DNA from: an uncultured Flavobacteriales bacterium
Lineage (GTDB): Bacteria > Bacteroidota > Bacteroidia > Flavobacteriales_G > NORP312
Assembly: GCA_905480125.1 (NCBI GenBank)
Contig: CAJQPE010000032.1
Span: 1-59,649 of the forward strand
DNA: 59,649 bases
Direction of reading: 5' to 3'
Shown: in pieces, positions 37,378-45,843 of the stretch
Layout of the letters: each line of letters begins with the position of its first letter
How positions within the stretch are numbered: position 1 is the first letter of the stretch
Made by a program: the position numbers and the translations under genes
The notes under the pieces: model-generated
What the model was told of the DNA's origin: nothing
The model's database searches: none
What the model saw: the letters and a program-made list of their open reading frames with translations, nothing else

Positions 37378-38949
37378 ATGGTTGCCCAAAATATAAAATT
37401 CCGTCTAATAATTATCTATTTACTGCTAGCGGCATGTATAAATACAAAGGGACAAAATGCCTATTGGGTATTCTTCGAAGATAAATGTGCCACGGAATTT
37501 AATCCTTATCTATATTTTAACGAAAATGCCATTCAAAGAAGAATTAAGCACGATTTGCCGCTATATGATAATCGCGATTTACCAATTTGTGAGAATTATT
37601 TAAATCAAATTACGACATTTTCAGATTCTTTGGGATATGAAACTAGATGGTTGAACGGAGTTTTGGTATATTGTTCCGAGGATCACCTTAATTCGATAAC
37701 AGAGTTGCCATTTGTTAAGAGCGTTCGGTCCATGCGCATATATAAGAATGGATTGGCGCAGTTTGATACACTAATTGAAAAATCCTTTACTGAAGAACTA
37801 CTTCGAAAGCAATTAGAACGTATGGGATTAAAATATTTTAAAAGGGAGGAACTCACAGGTAAAGGCATTACAATAGCTGTGTTCGATGCAGGTTTCCCAA
37901 AAGTTAATACGAGTGTCGCTTTTGATCACATCAGAAGACGAGATGGAATTGTTGCAACCTACGATTTTGTTAAGAATAAGGAGAATGTTTATGCATTCAA
38001 TTCGCACGGAACAAGTGTATTGTCTGGAATTGGAGGTAAAAAGGACGGAAAACAAATTGGCATGGCAACAGGCGCAGATTTTCTATTAGCCCGGACAGAA
38101 AATGCTCATCGAGAACCATTTTCTGAAGAGCAAAACTGGCTTAAAGCAGTTGAGTGGGCAGACAAAAATGGTGCGGACATAATTAATAGTTCCTTGGCTT
38201 ATACCTATAGTAGATATTTTAATTGGGAAATGAATGGTCATGAAAGTTTGGTGGCAAAGGCTGCAAATATAGCAGCTTCAAAAGGAATTTTAGTGGTAAG
38301 TGCTGCTGGCAATGATGGCGATAAGTCATGGAAGTATATAGGCACTCCTGGTGATGCCGATAGTGCTTTAACAGTAGGTGGTGTTGATCCGAATACAGAT
38401 TATCATATCGATTTTAGTTCGTATGGTCCAACATCTGATAAGCGAATGAAGCCTAATGTGACTGCATTTGGAGAGGTGGCTGTAATCGGAAAGTCTGGTT
38501 TAACGATCTCACAAGGAACTTCGTTTGCAGCACCTTTGGTTTCTGGGTTTGCTGCATGTATTCTTGAAAACGACAGCACATTAAAAGTGATGGACTTGTA
38601 TACAGAGGTTGAAAAGTCAGGTCATTTATACCCTTATTATGATTATGCTCACGGATATGGAATACCCAACGGTGGTTATTTTTTAGATACCTTACAAACA
38701 GACACATCTCCAACTTTCGAATTCGAAAAGGGAAGCATTACGCTTAGTATAAAGGTTCCGCGGGATAGTTCGAGTCTTGAGAAGACTATCATTTATTATC
38801 ATGTAGAGAACACAAAAGGTTATTTAGATAGGTACTATGTAGTTTCCGTTGATGAAGAATATCCAATACGGTTGAATTTAGATGAGTTTAAGGACGGTCA
38901 GCTTTTGCGAGTTCATTATAAAGGGTACACAGGAAGCTATTATTTTTAA
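37378..38949 (+). CDS. Secreted subtilisin-like (S8) serine protease
   Basis: 523 residues from the ATG at 37378. The open frame begins with a TTG three codons earlier. A signal peptide (FRLIIIYLLLAACINTKGQ) is followed by a ~140-residue N-terminal region starting AYWVFFEDK, then the S8 domain with Asp170 (AVFDAGF), His210 (NSHGTSV), oxyanion Asn in SAAGNDGD and Ser382 (GTSFAAP). A ~110-residue beta domain ends the protein without a T9SS sorting domain, which many Bacteroidota homologues carry. It probably acts in the periplasm or at the outer membrane. The downstream small protein starts 3 bp later. Confidence 0.9.
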   Translation: MVAQNIKFRLIIIYLLLAACINTKGQNAYWVFFEDKCATEFNPYLYFNENAIQRRIKHDLPLYDNRDLPICENYLNQITTFSDSLGYETRWLNGVLVYCSEDHLNSITELPFVKSVRSMRIYKNGLAQFDTLIEKSFTEELLRKQLERMGLKYFKREELTGKGITIAVFDAGFPKVNTSVAFDHIRRRDGIVATYDFVKNKENVYAFNSHGTSVLSGIGGKKDGKQIGMATGADFLLARTENAHREPFSEEQNWLKAVEWADKNGADIINSSLAYTYSRYFNWEMNGHESLVAKAANIAASKGILVVSAAGNDGDKSWKYIGTPGDADSALTVGGVDPNTDYHIDFSSYGPTSDKRMKPNVTAFGEVAVIGKSGLTISQGTSFAAPLVSGFAACILENDSTLKVMDLYTEVEKSGHLYPYYDYAHGYGIPNGGYFLDTLQTDTSPTFEFEKGSITLSIKVPRDSSSLEKTIIYYHVENTKGYLDRYYVVSVDEEYPIRLNLDEFKDGQLLRVHYKGYTGSYYF

Positions 38950-38952
38950 AGA

Positions 38953-39669
38953 ATGAGAACGATATTTATAGTAGTAACTTGCATAATGGGCTTTGTGCAT
39001 CTTGGATACACACAAACAGTTTTGTTAGAACAGCATGTAGATGAAGACACTACTCATGAAAACTATGGCCCTAATTTACAACACTATCTATACACTACTG
39101 TTGGATATTGTTTCTTGGCTGGCAAATCAGAAAAACCGGGTATCCCAGTAAAATATGGAAGTGCTGGTGAGGTTATCTTGGGTGGTAAATATAAGAGTCG
39201 AGTGAATGATGTTTTTTCGTTGGGTTTAGGGATGAATTATTCTACTAGTTTTTTCCCTTTGAAACAGGATTCATCGAAAATATATCCCGATAAGGTATTA
39301 CACGATAAAGAGCGATTCACTTTTAACAACCTTGGTGGAGATATATTCGCAAGAATAAATTTTGATAAACGAAGGGGCAATGTTATTGGCTCTTACATTG
39401 ATATAGTTGGTTATATAGATTGGGTGTTCTTAACAAAATACAGCACGAAGGATAAGAATTTAGTAGGAGCATTGTCAAATGCAAAAAAAGTAGCTAACAT
39501 TGGATTAGTTACCACAAACAATTTTAATTATGGAACATCTATTAAATTAGGTTATAAAAGTATAGCACTGGTTGCGAAATATAGAATTTCGGATATGTTT
39601 ATTTCAAGATATGAGATCCCTGAATTTCCTCGATTTATGTTCGGAATCGAAATCGGGACAATTAACTAG
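38953..39669 (+). CDS. Predicted small outer-membrane barrel protein
   Basis: 238 residues with a signal peptide (FIVVTCIMGFVHLGYTQ). The mature part has alternating hydrophobic strands and Gly/Tyr turns (FSLGLGMNYSTSFFPL, SIKLGYKSIALVAKYRIS, FPRFMFGIEIGTIN), consistent with an 8-10 stranded barrel. I recognise no named family. It starts 3 bp after the S8 protease stop, so both are made together. It overlaps the convergent Nfu gene by 4 bp. Confidence 0.7.
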   Translation: MRTIFIVVTCIMGFVHLGYTQTVLLEQHVDEDTTHENYGPNLQHYLYTTVGYCFLAGKSEKPGIPVKYGSAGEVILGGKYKSRVNDVFSLGLGMNYSTSFFPLKQDSSKIYPDKVLHDKERFTFNNLGGDIFARINFDKRRGNVIGSYIDIVGYIDWVFLTKYSTKDKNLVGALSNAKKVANIGLVTTNNFNYGTSIKLGYKSIALVAKYRISDMFISRYEIPEFPRFMFGIEIGTIN

Positions 39670-40280
39670 CCTTCGTGCGCAACAACTTCCTTAACTTCAG
39701 GCATCATTCTGGTCATAAGGCTTTCAATACCATTCTTAAGTGTCATTGTAGAAGAAGGACAACCGCTGCAAGCGCCTTTTAATACAACGGACAATTGACC
39801 ATCAACAAAAGCATGAAAATGTATAGCGCCTCCATCTCTGGCAACAGCTGGTGTGATATACTCTTCTAATATTTCAACAATTTTCTTTTCTAATTCTGTG
39901 CTTGGTTCTTGAGGCTTGTAACTTCCTTCTGTTTTAGTTAAGTCATCGTCACTGCTGTTTTCCGAAATAGGAGTTGTAAAAACAGAATTGTCGCCATTTA
40001 AAAATTCTTGAATGTATTCTCGCAATTCTAAAACAACATCATCCCATTCGATGATTTCATTTTTCGTAATAGTAATGAAGTTTTGCGAAATGAAAATTCC
40101 AGTAACAAAAGGGAAATTAAAAAGCCGAGCAGCCAAAGGAGAATTAGAGGTCTCTTCAGAATCAGCATATTCAACAGTAGCTGTACCCTCTAGTAATAAT
40201 TTGTTTACTACAAATTTCATGGTTGCCGGATTAGGAGATAATTCTGCGTATACTGTTGCTGGTAAGGTTTTTGGTTCCAT
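39666..40280 (-). CDS. Nfu-type iron-sulfur scaffold/carrier protein
   Basis: 204 residues: an N-terminal Nfu_N domain (ELSPNPATMKFVVNK ... FPFVTGIFISQNFITI), a short acidic linker, and a C-terminal NifU domain with the cluster-binding pair in GACSGCPSS. It receives and delivers [4Fe-4S] clusters to client enzymes in the cytoplasm. It stands alone, away from suf genes. The minus-strand start has a TAATTTTG at 40306-40299, 19 bp upstream, which could be its -7 element. Confidence 0.92.
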   Translation of the reverse strand: MEPKTLPATVYAELSPNPATMKFVVNKLLLEGTATVEYADSEETSNSPLAARLFNFPFVTGIFISQNFITITKNEIIEWDDVVLELREYIQEFLNGDNSVFTTPISENSSDDDLTKTEGSYKPQEPSTELEKKIVEILEEYITPAVARDGGAIHFHAFVDGQLSVVLKGACSGCPSSTMTLKNGIESLMTRMMPEVKEVVAHEG

Positions 40281-40298
40281 CGATTATTAAATTTATTA

Positions 40299-40306
40299 CA
40301 AAATTA
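40299..40306 (-). promoter_or_regulatory. -7 element upstream of the Nfu gene
   Basis: TAATTTTG on the minus strand matches TAnnTTTG fully, 18 bp before the ATG. No matching TTG is found further upstream. Confidence 0.35.
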
Positions 40307-40362
40307 CGGCAAAATAAGCTAGGCATGACGTACTTTTACTGTCGACTTAAAAAAGAAATTAT

Positions 40363-40713
40363 ATGAAAGCCAAAAGTCTGTTGTTAATGTTGTTGTTTAT
40401 AAGTCTAGCCTATTTGGGAATGACTCAAAAAATAGATAAAAAAAATACTTTAGTAGTTATAAAAACCTCTGCCCAATGCGAAATGTGCAAGGAAAGAATC
40501 TTTAGTGAACTAAATATGCATAAAGGTGTCAAGAAAATAGAGCTAAGTCTAGAAACACAAGAGTTAACTGTTATTTACAATGGAGTAAAAACATCTGAGA
40601 ACGAATTACGAGAGGCAATATCAGAGATTGGTTATTCTGCTGATGATATTAAACCCGTGAAGGAAGCATATGAGAACCTGCCAAAATGTTGTAAGAAGTC
40701 AAAAGATCAATGA
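40363..40713 (+). CDS. Exported heavy-metal-associated (HMA) domain protein
   Basis: 116 residues: a signal peptide (LLLMLLFISLAYLGMTQ) and one ferredoxin-like HMA domain with the metal-binding CxxC in SAQCEMCKERI and GYSADDIKPV at its end. The C-terminus adds a vicinal Cys pair (LPKCCKKS). It is likely a periplasmic copper or other soft-metal carrier. No metal ATPase is adjacent. It overlaps the next gene by 4 bp (ATGA). Confidence 0.85.
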   Translation: MKAKSLLLMLLFISLAYLGMTQKIDKKNTLVVIKTSAQCEMCKERIFSELNMHKGVKKIELSLETQELTVIYNGVKTSENELREAISEIGYSADDIKPVKEAYENLPKCCKKSKDQ

Positions 40714-41234
40714 TGGCATTAATTAAGGTTTGTAGAGGTAAAAACCCCCAATTTGGCGAGGACTGCTACCTAGCTGAAAACTCAACGATTATTGGTAATG
40801 TAACTATGGGAAACCAATGCAGTGTTTGGTTTAATGCTGTAATTCGGGGTGACGTTAATTCCATAATTATGGGGAACAAAGTTAACATTCAAGATGGGGC
40901 GATAGTTCATTGCACTTATGAAAAGGCTGCAACAACTTTAGGGAATAATGTTTCAGTTGGGCACAATGCCATTATTCATGGCTGTACCGTTCGTGACAAC
41001 GTTTTAATAGGTATGGGAGCTGTTGTAATGGATGGTGTTGTAATAGGAGAAAACTCGATAATAGCTGCTGGTGCTGTAGTACTAGAAAATACTGTAGTTG
41101 AGTCAGGGAGTATTTATGCGGGTGTTCCTGCTAAGAAGGTAAAGGAAGTCAGCCCTAAATTATTTAAAGGGGAAATTGAAAGAATTGCAGATAATTATAC
41201 GATGTATTCGGGGTGGTTCAAAGACTCCGAATAG
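40710..41234 (+). CDS. Gamma-carbonic-anhydrase-like hexapeptide protein
   Basis: 174 residues of left-handed beta-helix hexapeptide repeats (IIGNVTMGNQ, VLIGMGAVVMDG, IYAGVPAKKVKEV). The three zinc histidines of the gamma class are present (VHC, and VGHNAIIHG). Family members (CamH, PaaY, YrdA) may hydrate CO2 or hydrolyse thioesters; activity cannot be read. ATG codons at 40710 and 40713 are both usable. The coupling to an HMA protein fits a metal-delivery link but is inference. Overlaps convergent murI by 17 bp. Confidence 0.88.
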   Translation: MMALIKVCRGKNPQFGEDCYLAENSTIIGNVTMGNQCSVWFNAVIRGDVNSIIMGNKVNIQDGAIVHCTYEKAATTLGNNVSVGHNAIIHGCTVRDNVLIGMGAVVMDGVVIGENSIIAAGAVVLENTVVESGSIYAGVPAKKVKEVSPKLFKGEIERIADNYTMYSGWFKDSE

Positions 41235-41997
41235 CGTAGTTTGCTGCGCGTATTTTTTTTAAAAACATTTCTAATATATCGTACTTAGCATTTGTGTAAA
41301 ATAAATGCTCTCCAGGAGATTTTGCAGAGTTTAGTATGTCGGAGTCTTTTAAGATGTTTTCAGTTTGTTTAGCCACAGCCTCTCCAGAATCTATAATTGT
41401 TACCCCGGGAGGAATAATTCTTTTAATTAAAGAACTAAGAAAAGGGTAATGTGAGCAACCTAAAACGATATTATCTACATTTTTGTCAATCATTGGTTGA
41501 AGATACTCACGCAGTAATAGTTCAGCATTATCAAGATTTCCTGATTCTACTATGGTAACTAAACCTGTCCCTATAGATTCGATTATTTCAACATCTCCTC
41601 TGTATTTTTCGGATGTATTTAGAAATAGTTCGCTAGCTAAAGTTCCCTTGGTTGCTAGTATTCCAATTTTACCTGTTTTAGTATTGATTGCAGCATGCTT
41701 AGTTGCAGGCTCAATGCCAATAAATGGTATAGGATAAGTCTCTCTAAGTTTCTTAATCGAGTTGGTCGTAGCTGTATTGCAAGCAACAACAATTAATTTA
41801 CAGTTTTGGGCAAGTAACAACTCAGTATTCTTGATACTAAGTTCCGTAATTTTTTTTTTGGACTTTTCACCATAAGGAGCGTTACTGCTGTCCGCAATAT
41901 ATATGGTTGACTCGTTAGGTAAAAGTTGATTAATATCTTTCCAAATCGAAAGACCTCCAACTCCAGAATCGAATATGCCTATTGGATTTTTGTTCAA
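41218..41997 (-). CDS. murI: Glutamate racemase
   Basis: 259 residues. Both catalytic cysteine motifs are present: VACNTATT and LGCSHYPFL; the N-terminus is PIGIFDSGVGGLSIW. It converts L- to D-glutamate for peptidoglycan. The start is a TTG at 41997: an in-frame TGA lies three codons upstream and no ATG is near, so the weak start is forced. A strong terminator hairpin ends just before it, so expression may rely on read-through. Confidence 0.95.
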   Translation of the reverse strand: MNKNPIGIFDSGVGGLSIWKDINQLLPNESTIYIADSSNAPYGEKSKKKITELSIKNTELLLAQNCKLIVVACNTATTNSIKKLRETYPIPFIGIEPATKHAAINTKTGKIGILATKGTLASELFLNTSEKYRGDVEIIESIGTGLVTIVESGNLDNAELLLREYLQPMIDKNVDNIVLGCSHYPFLSSLIKRIIPPGVTIIDSGEAVAKQTENILKDSDILNSAKSPGEHLFYTNAKYDILEMFLKKIRAANYAIRSL

Positions 41998-42007
41998 ATT
42001 AGGTCAA

Positions 42008-42036
42008 AAAAAATCCCGAATAAATCGGGATTTTTT
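42008..42036 (-). terminator. Intrinsic terminator after the skp genes
   Basis: A perfect 12 bp stem: AAAAAATCCCGA (42008-42019), a 5-base loop, and TCGGGATTTTTT (42025-42036), with a T-run on both strands. It ends 15 bp below the second skp gene and lies 10 bp before the murI TTG. It should reduce transcription into murI. Confidence 0.85.
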
Positions 42037-42050
42037 AAATTAAAATTTTC

Positions 42051-42587
42051 TTATTCAACGGGAATAGAGGCTACAGTTGTTATTCCTAGTTTCTTTTTAA
42101 CCAAAGGGAGAATGTTATCGCCATCTGGTTTGTGAAGTAGAACTGCAGCATCAAATACATAATTGTATCCATTTTCAGCAGCGACTTCAGAAATTGCTTT
42201 TTTTGCTATTTCAACAAGACCTTCCATTAATTCTACTTCTCTTTGTTGAATTGCTTCTTGAGCAGAAGTTTGAAATTGTTGAATTCTAGTTTCTAAATCT
42301 TGAATTTCAGAAATTTTTGTTTGAAGTATTAAATCACTCGCTGTTCCAGAAGCTTCCATCTCTTGATATTCAGCAACTTTTCTTTGGTATTCTTGAGACA
42401 TTTGCTGAAGACTAGCTTCAAGAGTTTGGTATTCGCCTTGAAGCTTTTTTTCTAACTCAGCTCTTTCTGGCATTGCTGCAAGTAATTCGTTAGAATCTAT
42501 ATGAGCGAATTTTCCCTTTTGAGAATAAGCAGAAACCGATACAGCTATAAGAAGCGTAAACAGAGTACTTTTTAAAATATTTTTCAT
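42051..42587 (-). CDS. Skp/OmpH family periplasmic chaperone (second copy)
   Basis: 178 residues with a signal peptide (FTLLIAVSVSAYSQ), then KGKFAHIDSNELLAAMPE and long coiled-coil helices (LEKKLQGEYQTLEASLQQMSQ) ending in a beta strand. Skp trimers cradle unfolded outer-membrane proteins on their way to BamA. It follows a related copy by 25 bp, downstream of bamA. Confidence 0.9.
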   Translation of the reverse strand: MKNILKSTLFTLLIAVSVSAYSQKGKFAHIDSNELLAAMPERAELEKKLQGEYQTLEASLQQMSQEYQRKVAEYQEMEASGTASDLILQTKISEIQDLETRIQQFQTSAQEAIQQREVELMEGLVEIAKKAISEVAAENGYNYVFDAAVLLHKPDGDNILPLVKKKLGITTVASIPVE

Positions 42588-42612
42588 TTGTTTTTTTTTA
42601 AGGTGTGCAAAT

Positions 42613-43137
42613 TTATTTACTTCCAGTTGAATAACCTAATTTTTTCAGCACATCATCACTTTTATCGTATCGAGTGTTTGCATATAATATATTAGATTGC
42701 CCAGCACGATCTAAAATAACTGAGTAGGAACCAGCCTCAGCAATTTCTTTTATTGCATTATATATCTGATCTTGGATAGGTTGAACAAGTTCTTGCCTTT
42801 TTTTAAAGAGGACTCCTTCTACGCCAAATTTCTCTTTTTGAAAGTCTTTAACTTCTTGCTCTTTTCGAATGATTTCATTTTCTCGTTTAGCTTTCATGTC
42901 TTCGTTTAGCAAGATTTGTTCCGCTTGATATGCTTTGTAAAGTCTGTCTATTTCAGAATATTTTGCTTCAATTTGTTGCTGCCATTTTACAGAAAGTTCG
43001 TCCAACTGTTTTTGAGCAGTTTGGTATTCTGGAATATTTTTAAGAATGTAATCTGTGTCCACGTAGGCAAATTTTTGAGCAAAAGAAAATGTTGATAACC
43101 CAATAAGAAATAGAAGTAAAGCAGCTGTTTTTTTCAT
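42613..43137 (-). CDS. Skp/OmpH family periplasmic chaperone (first copy)
   Basis: 174 residues: signal peptide (LLLFLIGLSTFSFAQ), then KFAYVDTDYILKNIPEYQTAQKQ and a coiled-coil hairpin, ending YANTRYDKSDDVLKKLGY. It lies 45 bp after bamA. The tandem pair has clearly diverged in sequence, so the copies may form hetero-trimers or serve different clients. Confidence 0.9.
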   Translation of the reverse strand: MKKTAALLLFLIGLSTFSFAQKFAYVDTDYILKNIPEYQTAQKQLDELSVKWQQQIEAKYSEIDRLYKAYQAEQILLNEDMKAKRENEIIRKEQEVKDFQKEKFGVEGVLFKKRQELVQPIQDQIYNAIKEIAEAGSYSVILDRAGQSNILYANTRYDKSDDVLKKLGYSTGSK

Positions 43138-43182
43138 GGTTTAAATTTAATTCATCTAGGAGTAAACAAAATTGATGCCAAT

Positions 43183-45843
43183 CTATAACTCTCCAAGGTT
43201 AGCGCCAATTGTGAAATGTAATTGTCCTTTTTGCATATTAGGGAAATCAGGAACATCGTCTATTCTCCATGCATAATCCAGACCCAGCAAACCAAACATT
43301 GGTAAGAATACACGAACTCCAACGCCACCTGAACGATATACGTTAAATGGGTTGTAATCGCCAAACGAACTCCATGTGTTTCCAGCTTCAATAAAGCTGA
43401 GGCCGTAGATGGTGGCAGACGGATTTAGTGATAGCGGATATCGAAGTTCTAAGGTATATTTATTGATAATACTTGCACCTCCGACTGGAGATAAAGTATT
43501 ATCATCATAACCTCTGAGGGCGATTATTTCTCTGCCGTCTAAGGAGAACCCAGTAAGACCACTCCCTCCTAAATAGAAACGCTCTAAAGGAGCACTGCCC
43601 AGTGCGGTGTTATATGAACCTAGGTAGCCAAAGCCAACTCTTGTATTAAGTACCAAATCTCCGACGATTTTGGTGAACCAAGAAGTAGTAAATTTCCATT
43701 TATGATATTCAATCCATCTATATTTATCTTGATCAGACATTTCGTTATAATTTGGATCCTCGGCATCCAATAAAGAATAAGGCGGAGTTGCTTGTATACT
43801 CAAAGAAACCTGTGAACCGCTTCTAGGATATATCGGTTGATCTATTGAATTTCTTGAAATATTAATTCTGTAAAACAAGTTGTTTGCAATACCATCTCTA
43901 AAGATAAATTGGTTCCATTTGTCCATGATATAATGCTGATAGGTAAATTCTTGGTATAACGTGAAGTAGTCATCAGGCCAAGAGAGCCTTCTTCCCAAAC
44001 CTATTGATCCTCCCGAAATAATAACAGACGCCCTAACTGGATTGCCAATTTTTTCTTCAGAAATTATGTCTCGCACAAAGATGTTATCTTCTTTAAGCCA
44101 TTTATTTTCACCATTACTTTGTATTGAATGGGATGCCGTAAATGTAAATGAGTTTGGTCTTCGACCCCCCAACCAAGGTTCGGTAAAAGAGAAGTTGTAA
44201 GACTGAAAAAACAATCCGTTAGACTGGGCCCTTATGCTCAATTTTTGTCCATCACCTGAAGGTAAAGGAGACCATGTACCTTTTTTGAAAATATTACGTG
44301 CAGAAAAATTGCTAAAAGAAACACCTAATGTTCCGACGACACGACCACCGCCCCATCCGCCAGAAAGTTCGATTTGGTCAGAGGATTTTTCTTCAACAAT
44401 ATATTCTATATCAACTGTTCCGTCTGATGGGTTAGGTTTTGGTATAACGTTTAACGTTTCTGGATTGAAATATCCCAGCTGGGCCAATTCACGCTGTGTT
44501 CTAATGATATCAGACCTTCTGAATAATTGGCCTGGTTGTGTTCGAATTTCTCTCATTACAACATGATCGTTAGTCTTAGAATTACCGACTATTGCTACTC
44601 GATTAATCCTTGCTTGCTTCCCTTCATATATTCTCATTTCGAGGTTAATTAAATCTTCTGTAATACTCGTTTCTATTGGGTCTATTTGAAAGAATAAATA
44701 ACCATCGTCCATATAAATTGAACTAATATCTCTCCCGCTAGGATTCATGAATAATCTCGTATCTAACAAACCTCTATCGTAAATTTCTCCTTTTTTTATT
44801 CCGAGAACATCATTTAATTGCTTTGTACTGTATTTTGCATTTCCAGACCAAACAATGTCTCCAAAGTAATATTGAGGACCCTCGTGAATTGTCATTTCAA
44901 TACTTAAATCTCCTCCATTTCTGTACAATGTGTCGAATTTTACGCTTGCATCACGGTAACCTTTTTCGTTATACTTGGCGACTATTGTTTTTTTATCGGT
45001 ACTGTAATTTTCCTCTAAATATTTAGAAGACTTCATAACACTAATTCTGAGATTTTCTCCAGCATAGGTAATGAAGTTGTTTCTAAGCGTTACAAGATCT
45101 CTTTTTATAATGTTCTTAAAACTCGAGAAAAGAATGGTATCAAATTCAATAAATGGTTTGAAATTCGTTTTACGTTTAGTTTCTTTCATCGCCATCCGAA
45201 TCTGCCAATCTTCTAGGGCAGTATTGTCGTGAATCAAAATTTTATCAATTTTTACTTTTTTGTTTTTGACAACATTGAAGACAACAATGATTTGATTTAC
45301 AGAAAGCGTGTCTTTAATCTTGTCGACGTTAATTTCTACATCAAAGAAACCTTTGTCTATGTAATAATCTTCAATCGTATTAACTGCGACGTTTAGCAGG
45401 TTTTCATTCATTATTTTCCCAGTATGAAAACGAATTTCCTCTCTGATATTATCAGCATCAGTTTTGTTTATTCCTGTAAACCTATACTTGCGCAGTCTCG
45501 GAAGTTCGCTTACGTGAATGTTTAAATAAATTTGATTCCCTATAACTTTAGTTGCAGATAATTGAACATCGTCAAATAATTCCTGTGCCCAGAGATTACG
45601 AATTGCCATTGCAATCGCATCTCCTGGTACAGATATTTTATCTTCAGTTGACAAACCAGAAAGTAGAATTAGTGCTTGTTTATCTAATTGCTCAGTTCCA
45701 GATACTGTTATTTCAGCAATAGCATAGGTAATAGGATTGGCGTAATCCAAAGCTATTGATTTATCGCCAACGGCAATTTGTGCATTTACTGATGCACAAG
45801 TAAATAGCAAAACGAATAGGTATCCTAAAATTCTAATAATCAA
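43183..45843 (-). CDS. bamA: Outer-membrane protein assembly factor BamA
   Basis: 886 residues: a signal peptide (LGYLFVLLFTCASVNAQ), a POTRA string from ~35 to ~470, and a C-terminal 16-strand Omp85 barrel (SGGWGGGRVVGTLGVSFSN, FYLGGSGLTGFSLDGREIIALRGYDD, the latter holding the loop-6 RGY motif). It folds barrel proteins into the outer membrane. The start is a TTG at 45843 overlapping the uppS TGA (TTGA); no ATG precedes the signal, so translation is coupled to uppS. Confidence 0.95.
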   Translation of the reverse strand: MIIRILGYLFVLLFTCASVNAQIAVGDKSIALDYANPITYAIAEITVSGTEQLDKQALILLSGLSTEDKISVPGDAIAMAIRNLWAQELFDDVQLSATKVIGNQIYLNIHVSELPRLRKYRFTGINKTDADNIREEIRFHTGKIMNENLLNVAVNTIEDYYIDKGFFDVEINVDKIKDTLSVNQIIVVFNVVKNKKVKIDKILIHDNTALEDWQIRMAMKETKRKTNFKPFIEFDTILFSSFKNIIKRDLVTLRNNFITYAGENLRISVMKSSKYLEENYSTDKKTIVAKYNEKGYRDASVKFDTLYRNGGDLSIEMTIHEGPQYYFGDIVWSGNAKYSTKQLNDVLGIKKGEIYDRGLLDTRLFMNPSGRDISSIYMDDGYLFFQIDPIETSITEDLINLEMRIYEGKQARINRVAIVGNSKTNDHVVMREIRTQPGQLFRRSDIIRTQRELAQLGYFNPETLNVIPKPNPSDGTVDIEYIVEEKSSDQIELSGGWGGGRVVGTLGVSFSNFSARNIFKKGTWSPLPSGDGQKLSIRAQSNGLFFQSYNFSFTEPWLGGRRPNSFTFTASHSIQSNGENKWLKEDNIFVRDIISEEKIGNPVRASVIISGGSIGLGRRLSWPDDYFTLYQEFTYQHYIMDKWNQFIFRDGIANNLFYRINISRNSIDQPIYPRSGSQVSLSIQATPPYSLLDAEDPNYNEMSDQDKYRWIEYHKWKFTTSWFTKIVGDLVLNTRVGFGYLGSYNTALGSAPLERFYLGGSGLTGFSLDGREIIALRGYDDNTLSPVGGASIINKYTLELRYPLSLNPSATIYGLSFIEAGNTWSSFGDYNPFNVYRSGGVGVRVFLPMFGLLGLDYAWRIDDVPDFPNMQKGQLHFTIGANLGEL

